In this document: piece after piece, positions 1 through 6,296 of the stretch
Position numbering within the stretch: the first letter of the stretch is position 1
Layout of the letters: each line of letters opens with the position of its first letter
The notes under the pieces: model-generated
Databases searched by the model: none
What the model was told of the DNA's origin: nothing
What the model saw: only the letters and a program-made list of their open reading frames with translations
Translations under genes and position numbers: made by a program
Assembly: GCA_016873595.1 (NCBI GenBank)
Contig: VGWZ01000019.1
Coordinates: 1-15,419 of the forward strand
Length of the DNA: 15,419 nt
Origin: Nitrospira sp.
GTDB lineage: Bacteria > Nitrospirota > Thermodesulfovibrionia > Thermodesulfovibrionales > SM23-35
Direction: 5' to 3'

Positions 1-81
1 CTTCCCGCTCAGTCTCACAATACCTATTCCCCCTTCACCGAGGGGAGTGGATATCGCAGCTATAGTGTCATCGGTAAACAT
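1..81 (-). CDS. mnmE: MnmE (TrmE) tRNA uridine-34 modification GTPase, N-terminal fragment
   Basis: Only the first 27 codons lie in the window; the gene runs off the left edge. The reverse strand from 81 reads MFTDDTIAAISTPLGEGGIG followed by IVRLSGK, the signature start of the MnmE N-terminal formyl-THF-binding domain. In the family, MnmE works with MnmG to place the (carboxymethyl)aminomethyl group on U34 of certain tRNAs, using GTP. The start at ATG 81 fits the usual family N-terminus, although no clear Shine-Dalgarno sequence precedes it. It lies 57 bp downstream of yidC on the same strand, as in the conserved rpmH-rnpA-yidD-yidC-(jag)-mnmE order. Here the jag/khg gene that often separates the two is absent. 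Identification is by sequence recognition of a short piece, but the motif is distinctive. Confidence 0.9.
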   Translation of the reverse strand, partial: MFTDDTIAAISTPLGEGGIGIVRLSGK

Positions 82-138
82 AGTTAACAGTTAATAGTAT
101 AACGCAGATAAAATCAAAAGGCTTAACTACGGGGAGAT

Positions 139-1731
139 TTACGCTGTTTTTTTTGCTTCTTTTGCCAGTTTTCTGTTTGCATAGAACTGCTGGGCGATGC
201 TGAAGACATTATTCATGAGCCAGTAGAGGACAAGGCCTGATGGAAAGTTAAGAAAAATAAAGGTGAATACAATCGGCAGAGCCATCATGATCTTGTTCAT
301 GGTCGGATCCATGGATGTCGGGGTCATCTTCTGCTGGATTACCATGGTGACGCCCATGAGAATGGGCAACGGACCCACTGCAGAACCCCCGATTAAAGGA
401 ATTGCTTCAGGAATATGACCTAAAAGTGTATCAGGTGCTGAAAGGTCTTTTATCCAGAGAATAAATGGTGCGAGCCGCAGTTCGATGGCTATCAGCAATA
501 TATTATAAAGTGCAAAAAATATTGGTAGTTGAAGGAGTATCGGGAGACAGCCTCCCAGAGGATTTACCTTGTTCTTTTTATAAAGCGCCATGATCTCACT
601 CTGCATCTTCTGCGGATCCTTCTTATATTTTTCTTTTACCTCTGCGATCTTTGGTTGTATCTCTTGCATCTTTTTCATTGACTTCTGACTCTTGTTCACG
701 AGCGGGATAAATGGTATTCTTATAATGAGAGTGAGAAGGACTATTGCCCATCCATAGTTTCCGAGAACTTTGTAAAAGAGCTTCAGTACCCAGAAAAAAG
801 GAATTGCGATTATCGAGAAAAACCCGAAATCGATGATATGCTCGAGACCTACCTTCAGTGCCTTCAACCTGTCATATTCTTTTGGTCCGGCAAACAGGAA
901 AAAGCTGTTTGTACCAGATTTGCACTTGAACGCAATAACAGGCGCTTCTTTCTGTTTCCAAACATTTGCCTCTTCCACACCGGAACGAGGCACAAGGGCG
1001 GCAAAGAAATACTTATCTTCCTGAGCTATCCACTTCAGGCCTTCCTTATAACTCTTGGCTTCATTCAGCTTCTTTTCATCAAATTCGATTCTATCACTCT
1101 CTTTAAGGAGTACAGGCCCTATATGTGACGATGTGTCCTTTCTATCATAGATACCGAAATCAGTCCCAACAGTTATCCAGTAGTCAGGAATTCCTGAGAC
1201 TTCATCTTTTATGTCAATTGCGTAAGTGTCATTTTGGAATGTATATGTCCTTTTCACAGAGACTCCTGAACCTGCATATTCAAATATAAGTGAGCCTGAG
1301 TTTACATTCTTATTGAGTGTGATATCTTTACCTCCTCCAGAGGCAGAAACACGGAAGTTAATGTCCGAGAGGTCAAAGTCCTCTTTTGAACCAATCGCAA
1401 GAGGAGGTTCTATGCCTGGCTCTTTAAGGAGTACCACGTTCTTCCCACTTTTATCCTTATAGCTTTTAAGTTCATAGTATTTTAATGTTCCGCCTCTTGT
1501 AGTAAAGACAGCAGAATAGAGTTCAGTCTCGACCTTAATCTCTTTTTCTTCAGACAGTACAGACTTAGTTACAGGAGGCTTTATTGGTGTTGCCGGTTTA
1601 GGCTCTTCTTTCTTCTCCTCTACCTTTGCCTGTTTCTGAACCTGCTGGGGTTCAGGTTTAAAAAAGAAGTACTGATAAATGAAAAGAACCAAAAATATAA
1701 GCATTATGGCAAGAAGAGTTCTTTTATCCAT
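139..1731 (-). CDS. yidC: YidC/Oxa1 membrane protein insertase
   Basis: 530 residues, the normal size for a diderm YidC. A single N-terminal membrane helix (about residues 5-24) is followed by a Lys/Glu/Pro-rich linker (about 27-56), a large periplasmic beta-sandwich domain (about 65-290), and the conserved C-terminal five-helix insertase core (about 300-515). Within the core, Arg338 in the segment IIRIPFIPL matches the conserved groove arginine of YidC/Oxa1 proteins. The Lys/Gln-rich stretch at about 347-388 is the cytoplasmic coiled hairpin. The C-terminal tail is basic (KLAKEAKKTA). In the family it inserts membrane proteins alone or with SecYEG. It starts 2 bp after the yidD stop, so the genes are surely co-transcribed; the Shine-Dalgarno is weak and translation may be coupled to yidD. 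Assignment is secure. Confidence 0.98.
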   Translation of the reverse strand: MDKRTLLAIMLIFLVLFIYQYFFFKPEPQQVQKQAKVEEKKEEPKPATPIKPPVTKSVLSEEKEIKVETELYSAVFTTRGGTLKYYELKSYKDKSGKNVVLLKEPGIEPPLAIGSKEDFDLSDINFRVSASGGGKDITLNKNVNSGSLIFEYAGSGVSVKRTYTFQNDTYAIDIKDEVSGIPDYWITVGTDFGIYDRKDTSSHIGPVLLKESDRIEFDEKKLNEAKSYKEGLKWIAQEDKYFFAALVPRSGVEEANVWKQKEAPVIAFKCKSGTNSFFLFAGPKEYDRLKALKVGLEHIIDFGFFSIIAIPFFWVLKLFYKVLGNYGWAIVLLTLIIRIPFIPLVNKSQKSMKKMQEIQPKIAEVKEKYKKDPQKMQSEIMALYKKNKVNPLGGCLPILLQLPIFFALYNILLIAIELRLAPFILWIKDLSAPDTLLGHIPEAIPLIGGSAVGPLPILMGVTMVIQQKMTPTSMDPTMNKIMMALPIVFTFIFLNFPSGLVLYWLMNNVFSIAQQFYANRKLAKEAKKTA

Positions 1732-1733
1732 TC

Positions 1734-1943
1734 TTACTTTACAGGGTCATACCCGCCGGGATGAAAGGGATGACACCTCAGTATCCTCCTTAACGAAAAA
1801 TAACCCCCCCTAATTGTCCCGTACTTACGTATTGCCTCAATTGAATATTCAGAGCAGGTAGGGGTAAACCTGCAGCTCGTGGGAAGTACAGGAGATATAA
1901 GATACTTATACAGCTTTATGAACGCTATCAGAATTTTTTTCAT
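1734..1943 (-). CDS. yidD: YidD membrane protein insertion efficiency factor
   Basis: 69 residues, matching the short YidD (DUF37) family. The family signature is intact: an N-terminal amphipathic helix (KKILIAFIKLYKYLISP), then SCRFTPTCSEYSIEAIRKYG, then RILRCHPFHPGGYDPV, with three conserved cysteines. YidD is a peripheral inner-membrane protein thought to assist YidC and Sec insertion. The gene begins inside the 3' end of rnpA (38-bp overlap), with GAGG about 9 nt before its ATG, and ends 2 bp before yidC. This is the standard tight rnpA-yidD-yidC packing. The run of A after the ATG (codons 2-5) makes the first codons very A-rich. Assignment is secure from the motif and context. Confidence 0.97.
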   Translation of the reverse strand: MKKILIAFIKLYKYLISPVLPTSCRFTPTCSEYSIEAIRKYGTIRGGYFSLRRILRCHPFHPGGYDPVK

Positions 1944-2226
1944 ACATAAGCCTCAACAGAAATCGTTTAATATCTCGCATGAACTCATCCAAACTACCCT
2001 CTACAGAGGTCTTTCTCGCAACAATAACAAAATCATACTTCAAAGGAAACTCGTGTAAGAGCTTTCTCATCGCCTCTCTCAGAAGACGTTTTAGCCTGTT
2101 TCGTGTCACCGCTATTCCAACCTTTTTGCTCACAGAAAGGCCAAAACGATTACATTTGATCTCATTGGGCCGTGCGTACATAATAAGATTCTTTGAAGAG
2201 AAGGTGCGTCCTTCTTTAAAGACCAC
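1906..2226 (-). CDS. rnpA: RNase P protein component (start codon uncertain)
   Basis: The protein subunit of RNase P, which helps the RNA subunit mature tRNA 5' ends. The signature RNR box is present (VTRNRLKRLLREAMR), as are FGLSVSKKVGIAV and a family-like KEGRTF segment. The listed start is GTG at 2226, the only ATG/GTG/TTG in this frame upstream of KEGRTF. It is probably not the whole protein: the frame stays open upstream to a TAA at 2323-2325, and just before the GTG it reads FLRTLTRRQEFD. That matches the conserved first helix of RnpA (compare RLRLRRDF plus FKEG in other species). No standard start codon exists in that upstream part, and no Shine-Dalgarno precedes the GTG. Translation may start at a rare codon, or be coupled to or frameshifted from rpmH, which ends at 2274. 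A sequencing indel is also possible. Confidence 0.93.
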   Translation of the reverse strand: MVFKEGRTFSSKNLIMYARPNEIKCNRFGLSVSKKVGIAVTRNRLKRLLREAMRKLLHEFPLKYDFVIVARKTSVEGSLDEFMRDIKRFLLRLMYEKNSDSVHKAV

Positions 2227-2253
2227 GTCAAATTCTTGTCGTCTTGTTAACGT

Positions 2254-2272
2254 GCGTAAAAATTTTTTACGC
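2254..2272. repeat. Perfect inverted repeat at the rpmH/rnpA junction
   Basis: Two 9-bp arms (GCGTAAAAA and TTTTTACGC) flank a single central base. In the rpmH-rnpA mRNA it can form a 6-bp stem (GCGUAA/UUACGC) with a 7-nt AU loop. It lies immediately after the rpmH stop codon and within the sequence that would encode the conserved RnpA N-terminus (RKKFLR). It may be structural or regulatory, or just coding sequence rich in A/T; its role is inference. Confidence 0.6.
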
Positions 2273-2273
2273 T

Positions 2274-2414
2274 CTACACAGTTAACTTTTTCCGCCCTCT
2301 GTTCCTTCTCCTCTTGAGAACTTTACGCCCACCTGCGGAGCTCATCCTCTCAAGAAAGCCGTGAACCCTTTTCCGCTTTATGTTATGTGGATGGAATGTA
2401 GTATATGTTCCCAT
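2274..2414 (-). CDS. rpmH: Large ribosomal subunit protein bL34
   Basis: A 46-residue, very basic protein reading MGTYTTFHPHNIKRKRVHGF, then LERMSSAGGRKVLKRRRNRG and RKKLTV. The central and C-terminal parts match the L34 pattern NxKRKRxHGFxxRM...GGRKVLxRRRxxGRKxL. It is a structural protein of the 50S subunit. The start is the ATG at 2414, with AAGGA 6-8 nt upstream. The first residues (GTYTT) differ from the common MKRT start and make the protein one or two residues longer than usual. It heads the leftward operon rpmH-rnpA-yidD-yidC-mnmE, with a strong promoter just upstream. Identification is secure. Confidence 0.97.
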   Translation of the reverse strand: MGTYTTFHPHNIKRKRVHGFLERMSSAGGRKVLKRRRNRGRKKLTV

Positions 2415-2436
2415 ACTCGTCCTTTAGGTAAAGAAA

Positions 2437-2466
2437 ATTATAAATTTTCATTGAAAATAAAGTCAA
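2437..2466 (-). promoter_or_regulatory. Sigma-70-type promoter for rpmH operon
   Basis: On the reverse strand TTGACT (2466-2461) is followed after 18 bp by a perfect TATAAT (2442-2437), about 23 bp before the rpmH ATG. This predicts a start of transcription near 2430 and a very short 5' leader containing the ribosome site AAGGA. It is the best-matching promoter in the left arm. Confidence 0.75.
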
Positions 2467-2487
2467 GCTTCACCTTACTCAAGTCGT

Positions 2488-2515
2488 TTGAATTTACTCT
2501 TTATACCATGATAAG
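2488..2515 (+). promoter_or_regulatory. Possible promoter for the DUF1015 gene
   Basis: TTGAAT (2488-2493), 16 bp, then GATAAG (2510-2515), 38 bp before the DUF1015 ATG. The -35 and -10 each match consensus at about four or five of six bases. It lies in the 139-bp divergent gap between rpmH and DUF1015. Moderate support only. Confidence 0.35.
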
Positions 2516-2553
2516 ATATTTCATTCTTTTCTACAGGACTTTTAAAAAATTAA

Positions 2554-3804
2554 ATGGCTGAAATAATTCCTTTCAAAGGAATCCTTTACAACGTATCAAA
2601 GGTATCTATCGGGGATGTGTTGGCTCCTCCCTACGATATCATCACGCCCGAACACCAGGAAGAGTTATATAGAAAAAGCCCTTTTAACATTGTAAGGATA
2701 GACTTTGGCAAAGAACAACCTGGAGATAATGAAACAGATAATAAGTACACAAGGTCAAAGAACAATCTCGAGGCATGGATAAAGAAAGGAATACTTATCA
2801 GGAGCGAAAAACCCTCATTCTATGCATATGAAATGTCCTATAGAATAAATGGAAAAGTAAAAAGGCTCCTGGGGTTCCTCGGGCTTGTAAAAATAGAGGA
2901 ATTGGGTAAGGGCACTATTTATCCCCATGAGTGCACCTATTCTAAACCAAAAACAGACAGACTGAACCTTCTAAGAATATGCGAGGCAAACACAAGTCCG
3001 ATATTCTCCCTTTATAAGAGTTCAGAGAAAGGTGTATCGTCTCTGCTTTCAAGAATCGCCGTGACACAGCCATATATTGAGGCACGTGACACCGGGGGAG
3101 CTTTTCACAGACTGTGGCAGATTGACGAAAAAAAGGATAGTGAGATCATCACAAAGGAACTTGACAGTAAACCCATTTTTATTGCAGATGGACACCATAG
3201 ATATGAAACAGCCTTTGAGTTTCAGAAGGAAATGAAAGAAAAGAGACCATCTTCCACCGGCAATGAGCCCTTTAATTATGTCCTTATGTTTCTTGCGAAT
3301 ATAGTAGATGAGGGGCTCACGATACTCCCCACTCACAGGCTCGTGAAAGAAATTCCAGATAATACAAACGCAAGACTTTCTGAGTTTTTTGAGATCGAAC
3401 CAGTTCAGACAGATTTCGAGATTGCAAAGAAAATATCAGGGAGAAATCGTGTCTTTGGCTTCTTACAGAATGGCGATAAATTCTGGTACCTTCTCAAATA
3501 TAAACATGGCACCTTTTCAGAACTTAATTCTGACTTGAGGCAGATTGATGTGTTTATCCTCCATAATCTTGTACTGAAAAAAATACTTCACATAAATGAT
3601 ATAGGATATGAGATGGATTTACATACGGCCATTGATAAAGTGAGAAAAGGACAGTTTCGTGCAGCCTTTTTCATTAATCCTACAAAAGTCGAGGATGTTG
3701 AACGGGCTGCTCTGTCCTCGGTAAGAATGCCGCCAAAGTCAACGTATTTTTTTCCAAAACTTTTAACAGGAATTGTGATAAATAGGTTTTTAAACAGTTA
3801 CTAA
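2554..3804 (+). CDS. DUF1015 family protein
   Basis: 416 residues, soluble, with no signal peptide or membrane segment. The start MAEIIPFKGILYN and the segment VLAPPYDIITPEHQEELY are the recognisable opening of DUF1015 proteins (Pfam DUF1015), and the length is typical. The most striking motif is FIADGHHRYETA at about 209-220 (Asp212, His214, His215, Arg216). A DGHHR motif is also found in ParB/Srx-fold phosphotransferases such as archaeal SerK, so a nucleotide- or phosphate-related activity is conceivable; that link is inference and the exact function is not known. In many genomes DUF1015 genes lie near amino-acid or central-carbon genes. Here it is followed by gap-pgk but separated by 216 bp containing a repeat, so it is probably a separate transcript. 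The ATG at 2554 has only a distant AGGA (15 nt upstream). It diverges from rpmH. Confidence 0.9.
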   Translation: MAEIIPFKGILYNVSKVSIGDVLAPPYDIITPEHQEELYRKSPFNIVRIDFGKEQPGDNETDNKYTRSKNNLEAWIKKGILIRSEKPSFYAYEMSYRINGKVKRLLGFLGLVKIEELGKGTIYPHECTYSKPKTDRLNLLRICEANTSPIFSLYKSSEKGVSSLLSRIAVTQPYIEARDTGGAFHRLWQIDEKKDSEIITKELDSKPIFIADGHHRYETAFEFQKEMKEKRPSSTGNEPFNYVLMFLANIVDEGLTILPTHRLVKEIPDNTNARLSEFFEIEPVQTDFEIAKKISGRNRVFGFLQNGDKFWYLLKYKHGTFSELNSDLRQIDVFILHNLVLKKILHINDIGYEMDLHTAIDKVRKGQFRAAFFINPTKVEDVERAALSSVRMPPKSTYFFPKLLTGIVINRFLNSY

Positions 3805-3825
3805 AGAGTTTATAAGTAAAGTCAC

Positions 3826-3842
3826 ATTAGTCATTAGTCATT
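3826..3842. repeat. Short tandem repeat ATTAGTC
   Basis: ATTAGTC occurs twice head-to-tail (3826-3832, 3833-3839), followed by a partial third copy ATT. It abuts and partly overlaps the left end of the palindromic element at 3837. It may be the edge of the element's insertion site or part of a composite repeat. Confidence 0.5.
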
Positions 3843-3921
3843 CCGTGCTTGACACGGAATCCAGTATGTTTGCTGGATTCCTGCTGGAGTTTATCCGGGT
3901 GAAAACCGGGGCAGGAATGAC
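3837..3921. repeat. REP/MITE-like multi-palindromic element
   Basis: An 85-bp element bounded by an 8-bp terminal inverted repeat, GTCATTCC (3837-3844) and GGAATGAC (3914-3921). Inside are further perfect inverted repeats: ATTCCGTG/CACGGAAT (3840-3847 with 3853-3860), GGAATCCAG/CTGGATTCC (3856-3864 with 3873-3881) and ATTCCTGC/GCAGGAAT (3877-3884 with 3911-3918). This is the familiar 'GTCATTCC...GGAATCCAG...CTGGATTCC...GGAATGAC' class of dispersed intergenic repeat seen in many bacterial genomes. It lies between DUF1015 and gap. In RNA it would fold into a branched structure and could also act as a weak terminator or processing site. The repeat class is recognised from its form; copy number in this genome cannot be seen here. 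Confidence 0.8.
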
Positions 3922-3961
3922 AATACATGAGGCAGTACCAGAGAACTCATTAGTAATCGTT

Positions 3962-3983
3962 GTCAGTCTTCATTTTTGACTGA
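3962..3983 (+). promoter_or_regulatory. Stem-loop and weak promoter upstream of gap
   Basis: TCAGTC (3963-3968) and GACTGA (3978-3983) form a 6-bp stem with a 9-nt loop, about 38 bp before the gap start. The second arm overlaps a TTGACT (3976-3981) that could be a -35 element for gap, but the matching -10 region (near 3999-4006) is poor. Whether this is an operator, an RNA hairpin or chance is not clear. Confidence 0.3.
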
Positions 3984-4020
3984 TGACCATAACTTAAACA
4001 TTTTATGAGAGGAGGATGTT

Positions 4021-5028
4021 ATGTCAGTGCGAGTTGCCATTAATGGTTTTGGAAGAATAGGAAGGAGTCTTTTCAGGGTAAGTAAGGGATATAGTGAATT
4101 TGAGATCATTGCTCTTAATGATCTTACTGATGCAAAGACACTTGCCCATCTCCTCAAATATGACTCTGTGCATGGCATATTTGATGCTGAGGTAAAGGCT
4201 GGCGATGGAAGTATCATCATTGACGGGAAGGAGATTAAAATTCTTGCTGCCACAGAGCCTGAAAAACTGCCATGGAAAGACCTCGGTGTAGACATTGTCG
4301 TTGAGTCTACCGGAAGATTCACAGATAGGCCGTCTGCTGCAAAACATTTAAATGCCGGGGCAAAGTGGGTAATCATCTCAGCTCCTGCAAAGGAACCTGA
4401 TATCACTGTATGCATGGGCGTAAATGAGGAAATGTTAGACCCTGTCACCCATAAGGTGATATCAAATGCATCATGTACAACGAACTGTCTTTCACCTGTC
4501 GCAAAAGTAATACACAACGAATTCGGAATAATAAGAGGCTTAATGACCACAATACACTCCTATACAAACGACCAGAGGATACTCGACCTCCCCCATAAAG
4601 ACCTGCGGAGGGCAAGGGCAGCAGCCCTGAACATGATTCCCACGACAACTGGTGCAGCAAAGGCTGTGGGACTTGTTTTACCGGAACTGAAGGGTAAGCT
4701 TAACGGCCTTTCCATAAGAGTCCCTACACCGAATGTATCTCTTGTAGACCTTGTTGCTGAGTTGGTAAAGGATGCTACAGCAGAAGAGATTAATGCTGCA
4801 TTTAAACGGGCATCTGAGGGACCCATGAAAGGAATACTTCAGTATTCAGAAGATCCTCTCGTGTCATGTGATTTTAATGGAAACGCACATTCAGCCATAG
4901 TGGATTCATTGCAAACCATGGTGCTCGAGGGAAAGATGGTGAAGGTTCTCGCATGGTATGACAATGAAATAGGGTATAGCTCACGGCTCAGAGACCTCTT
5001 ACTCTATATTATTAAGAGGAGCTTATAA
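4021..5028 (+). CDS. gap: Glyceraldehyde-3-phosphate dehydrogenase, type I
   Basis: 335 residues, the standard length. The N-terminal Rossmann motif is INGFGRIGR (7-15); Asp34 in ALNDLTD suggests NAD rather than NADP preference, supported by Leu-Pro in the later LDLPHKD segment (188-194). The catalytic centre is SNASCTTNC with Cys152, and the general base His179 lies in TTIHSYTND. The C-terminal WYDNEIGYSSR is intact. The enzyme converts glyceraldehyde-3-phosphate, NAD and phosphate to 1,3-bisphosphoglycerate in glycolysis/gluconeogenesis. GAGAGGAGGA ends 4 nt before the ATG, giving a strong start. Its TAA shares a base with the pgk ATG, so the two consecutive pathway enzymes are translationally coupled. 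An open frame on the reverse strand across its 5' half is only a shadow. Confidence 0.98.
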   Translation: MSVRVAINGFGRIGRSLFRVSKGYSEFEIIALNDLTDAKTLAHLLKYDSVHGIFDAEVKAGDGSIIIDGKEIKILAATEPEKLPWKDLGVDIVVESTGRFTDRPSAAKHLNAGAKWVIISAPAKEPDITVCMGVNEEMLDPVTHKVISNASCTTNCLSPVAKVIHNEFGIIRGLMTTIHSYTNDQRILDLPHKDLRRARAAALNMIPTTTGAAKAVGLVLPELKGKLNGLSIRVPTPNVSLVDLVAELVKDATAEEINAAFKRASEGPMKGILQYSEDPLVSCDFNGNAHSAIVDSLQTMVLEGKMVKVLAWYDNEIGYSSRLRDLLLYIIKRSL

Positions 5029-6296
5029 TGATAAGGAAAAATAACGTAAATCCTGTTCCTGTGAAAGATATATTTAACAAATTTTCAATAGAAGAGATCA
5101 ACATTAAGGGTAAGAGGGTTTTTATCAGGGCTGATTTTAATGTTCCTCTCGATGACAATCTAAGAATTACCGATGACAGGAGAATCCGCTCCACGCTTCC
5201 CACAATAAATTATGCGATTGATGAGGGGGCAAAGGTTATACTCTCATCACATCTTGGAAGACCAAAAGGCAAGGCGGACCCGAGGCTCAGTCTTGCCCCT
5301 ATTGCGAAAAGGCTTCAACGGCTGCTGAACAAAGAGGTTATCTTTTCACCTGATTGCATCAGCAGTCAAGTGGAAGGTCTTGTCTCAAAGATGAAGGAAG
5401 GTGATGTGCTTCTCCTCGAAAACCTCAGATATCAACCCGGTGAAGAAAATAATGACGAGGAGTTCGCACGTGCCTTAGCAAGGCTCGCAGATGTCTTTGT
5501 CAATGATGCATTCGGAACCTCACATAGAGAACACGCATCTATTGTCGGGGTTCCTAAGTTCCTCCCCTCTGCAGCCGGGTTTCTGTTAAAGAAGGAAATA
5601 CAATATCTTAGAGGACTAGTAGAAAATCCGGTGAGGCCTTTTGTTGCTATCCTCGGCGGAGCAAAGGTGTCTGGAAAGATAAATGTGCTTGAAAACCTCG
5701 TTGACAAGGTTGACAAAGTAATAATCGGCGGTGGTATAGCATATACATTTATAAAAGCAATGGGCTATGAGGTAGGGAATTCCCTTGTTGAAGAAGATAT
5801 GCTCGAGACAGCACAGCGGATAAGGAGAAAGCTCAAAGGGGTTGGTATAAAGTTTTATCTTCCCGTAGATTGTGTCATTGCTCAGAGCATTGAGCCTGCA
5901 GCAGAAACAAAGATTATACCCACACTCGAGATACCAAAGGGATGGAGGGCTCTTGACATTGGCCCTGCCTCTGTCAAACTCTTTTCAGAAGCACTCCATG
6001 ATGCAAAGACTGTACTCTGGAACGGGCCAATGGGTGTATTTGAAATAGATGCATTTTCGAGAGGAACCTTTGCCATTGCCCATGCAGTTGCAGATGCATA
6101 CGCACTCACCATAGTTGGTGGTGGTGATACAGACTTTGCTGTACACAGGGCAGGGGTATCTGATGCAATATCATTTATATCAACAGGTGGAGGCGCCTCA
6201 CTTCAGTTGCTCGAGGGAAAAGAACTGCCAGGTCTTGCGGTCCTCGCAAATAGAGAAGATTTAATTCGTAGAACTCCTGTTGATTCTACTTTGTAA
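5028..6296 (+). CDS. pgk: Phosphoglycerate kinase
   Basis: 422 residues; the family is usually about 390-400, and the excess is mainly an N-terminal extension of about 20 residues before the conserved KGKRVFIRADFNVPLD (27-42). Other motifs: SSHLGRPKGK (73-82), ENLRYQPGEE (131-140), VNDAFGTSHREH (158-169), GGAKVSGKI (210-218), VLWNGPMGVFE (329-339), GGGDT (364-368) and STGGGASLQLLEGKELPG (385-402). It makes ATP and 3-phosphoglycerate from 1,3-bisphosphoglycerate. The ATG at 5028 overlaps the gap TAA (TAATG), and AGAGGAG sits about 7 nt upstream in the gap end, so the start is well supported despite the extension. An in-frame GTG at codon 12 lacks a ribosome site. The 3' end overlaps speD (opposite strand) by 11 bp. 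Confidence 0.97.
   Translation: MIRKNNVNPVPVKDIFNKFSIEEINIKGKRVFIRADFNVPLDDNLRITDDRRIRSTLPTINYAIDEGAKVILSSHLGRPKGKADPRLSLAPIAKRLQRLLNKEVIFSPDCISSQVEGLVSKMKEGDVLLLENLRYQPGEENNDEEFARALARLADVFVNDAFGTSHREHASIVGVPKFLPSAAGFLLKKEIQYLRGLVENPVRPFVAILGGAKVSGKINVLENLVDKVDKVIIGGGIAYTFIKAMGYEVGNSLVEEDMLETAQRIRRKLKGVGIKFYLPVDCVIAQSIEPAAETKIIPTLEIPKGWRALDIGPASVKLFSEALHDAKTVLWNGPMGVFEIDAFSRGTFAIAHAVADAYALTIVGGGDTDFAVHRAGVSDAISFISTGGGASLQLLEGKELPGLAVLANREDLIRRTPVDSTL

Noticed and set aside
838..1128. Plus-strand open frames inside yidC
   Set aside because: Antisense shadows of a highly conserved gene with no recognisable product.
2384..2396. DnaA-box-like TGTGGATGG near the rpmH start
   Set aside because: Only 7 of 9 matches, lies in rpmH coding sequence (His/Pro codons) and is isolated.
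3963..4550. 195-codon open frame on the reverse strand over gap
   Set aside because: Shadow of the gap coding sequence; low-complexity composition rich in Ser/Thr/Phe, no family resemblance and no ribosome site.
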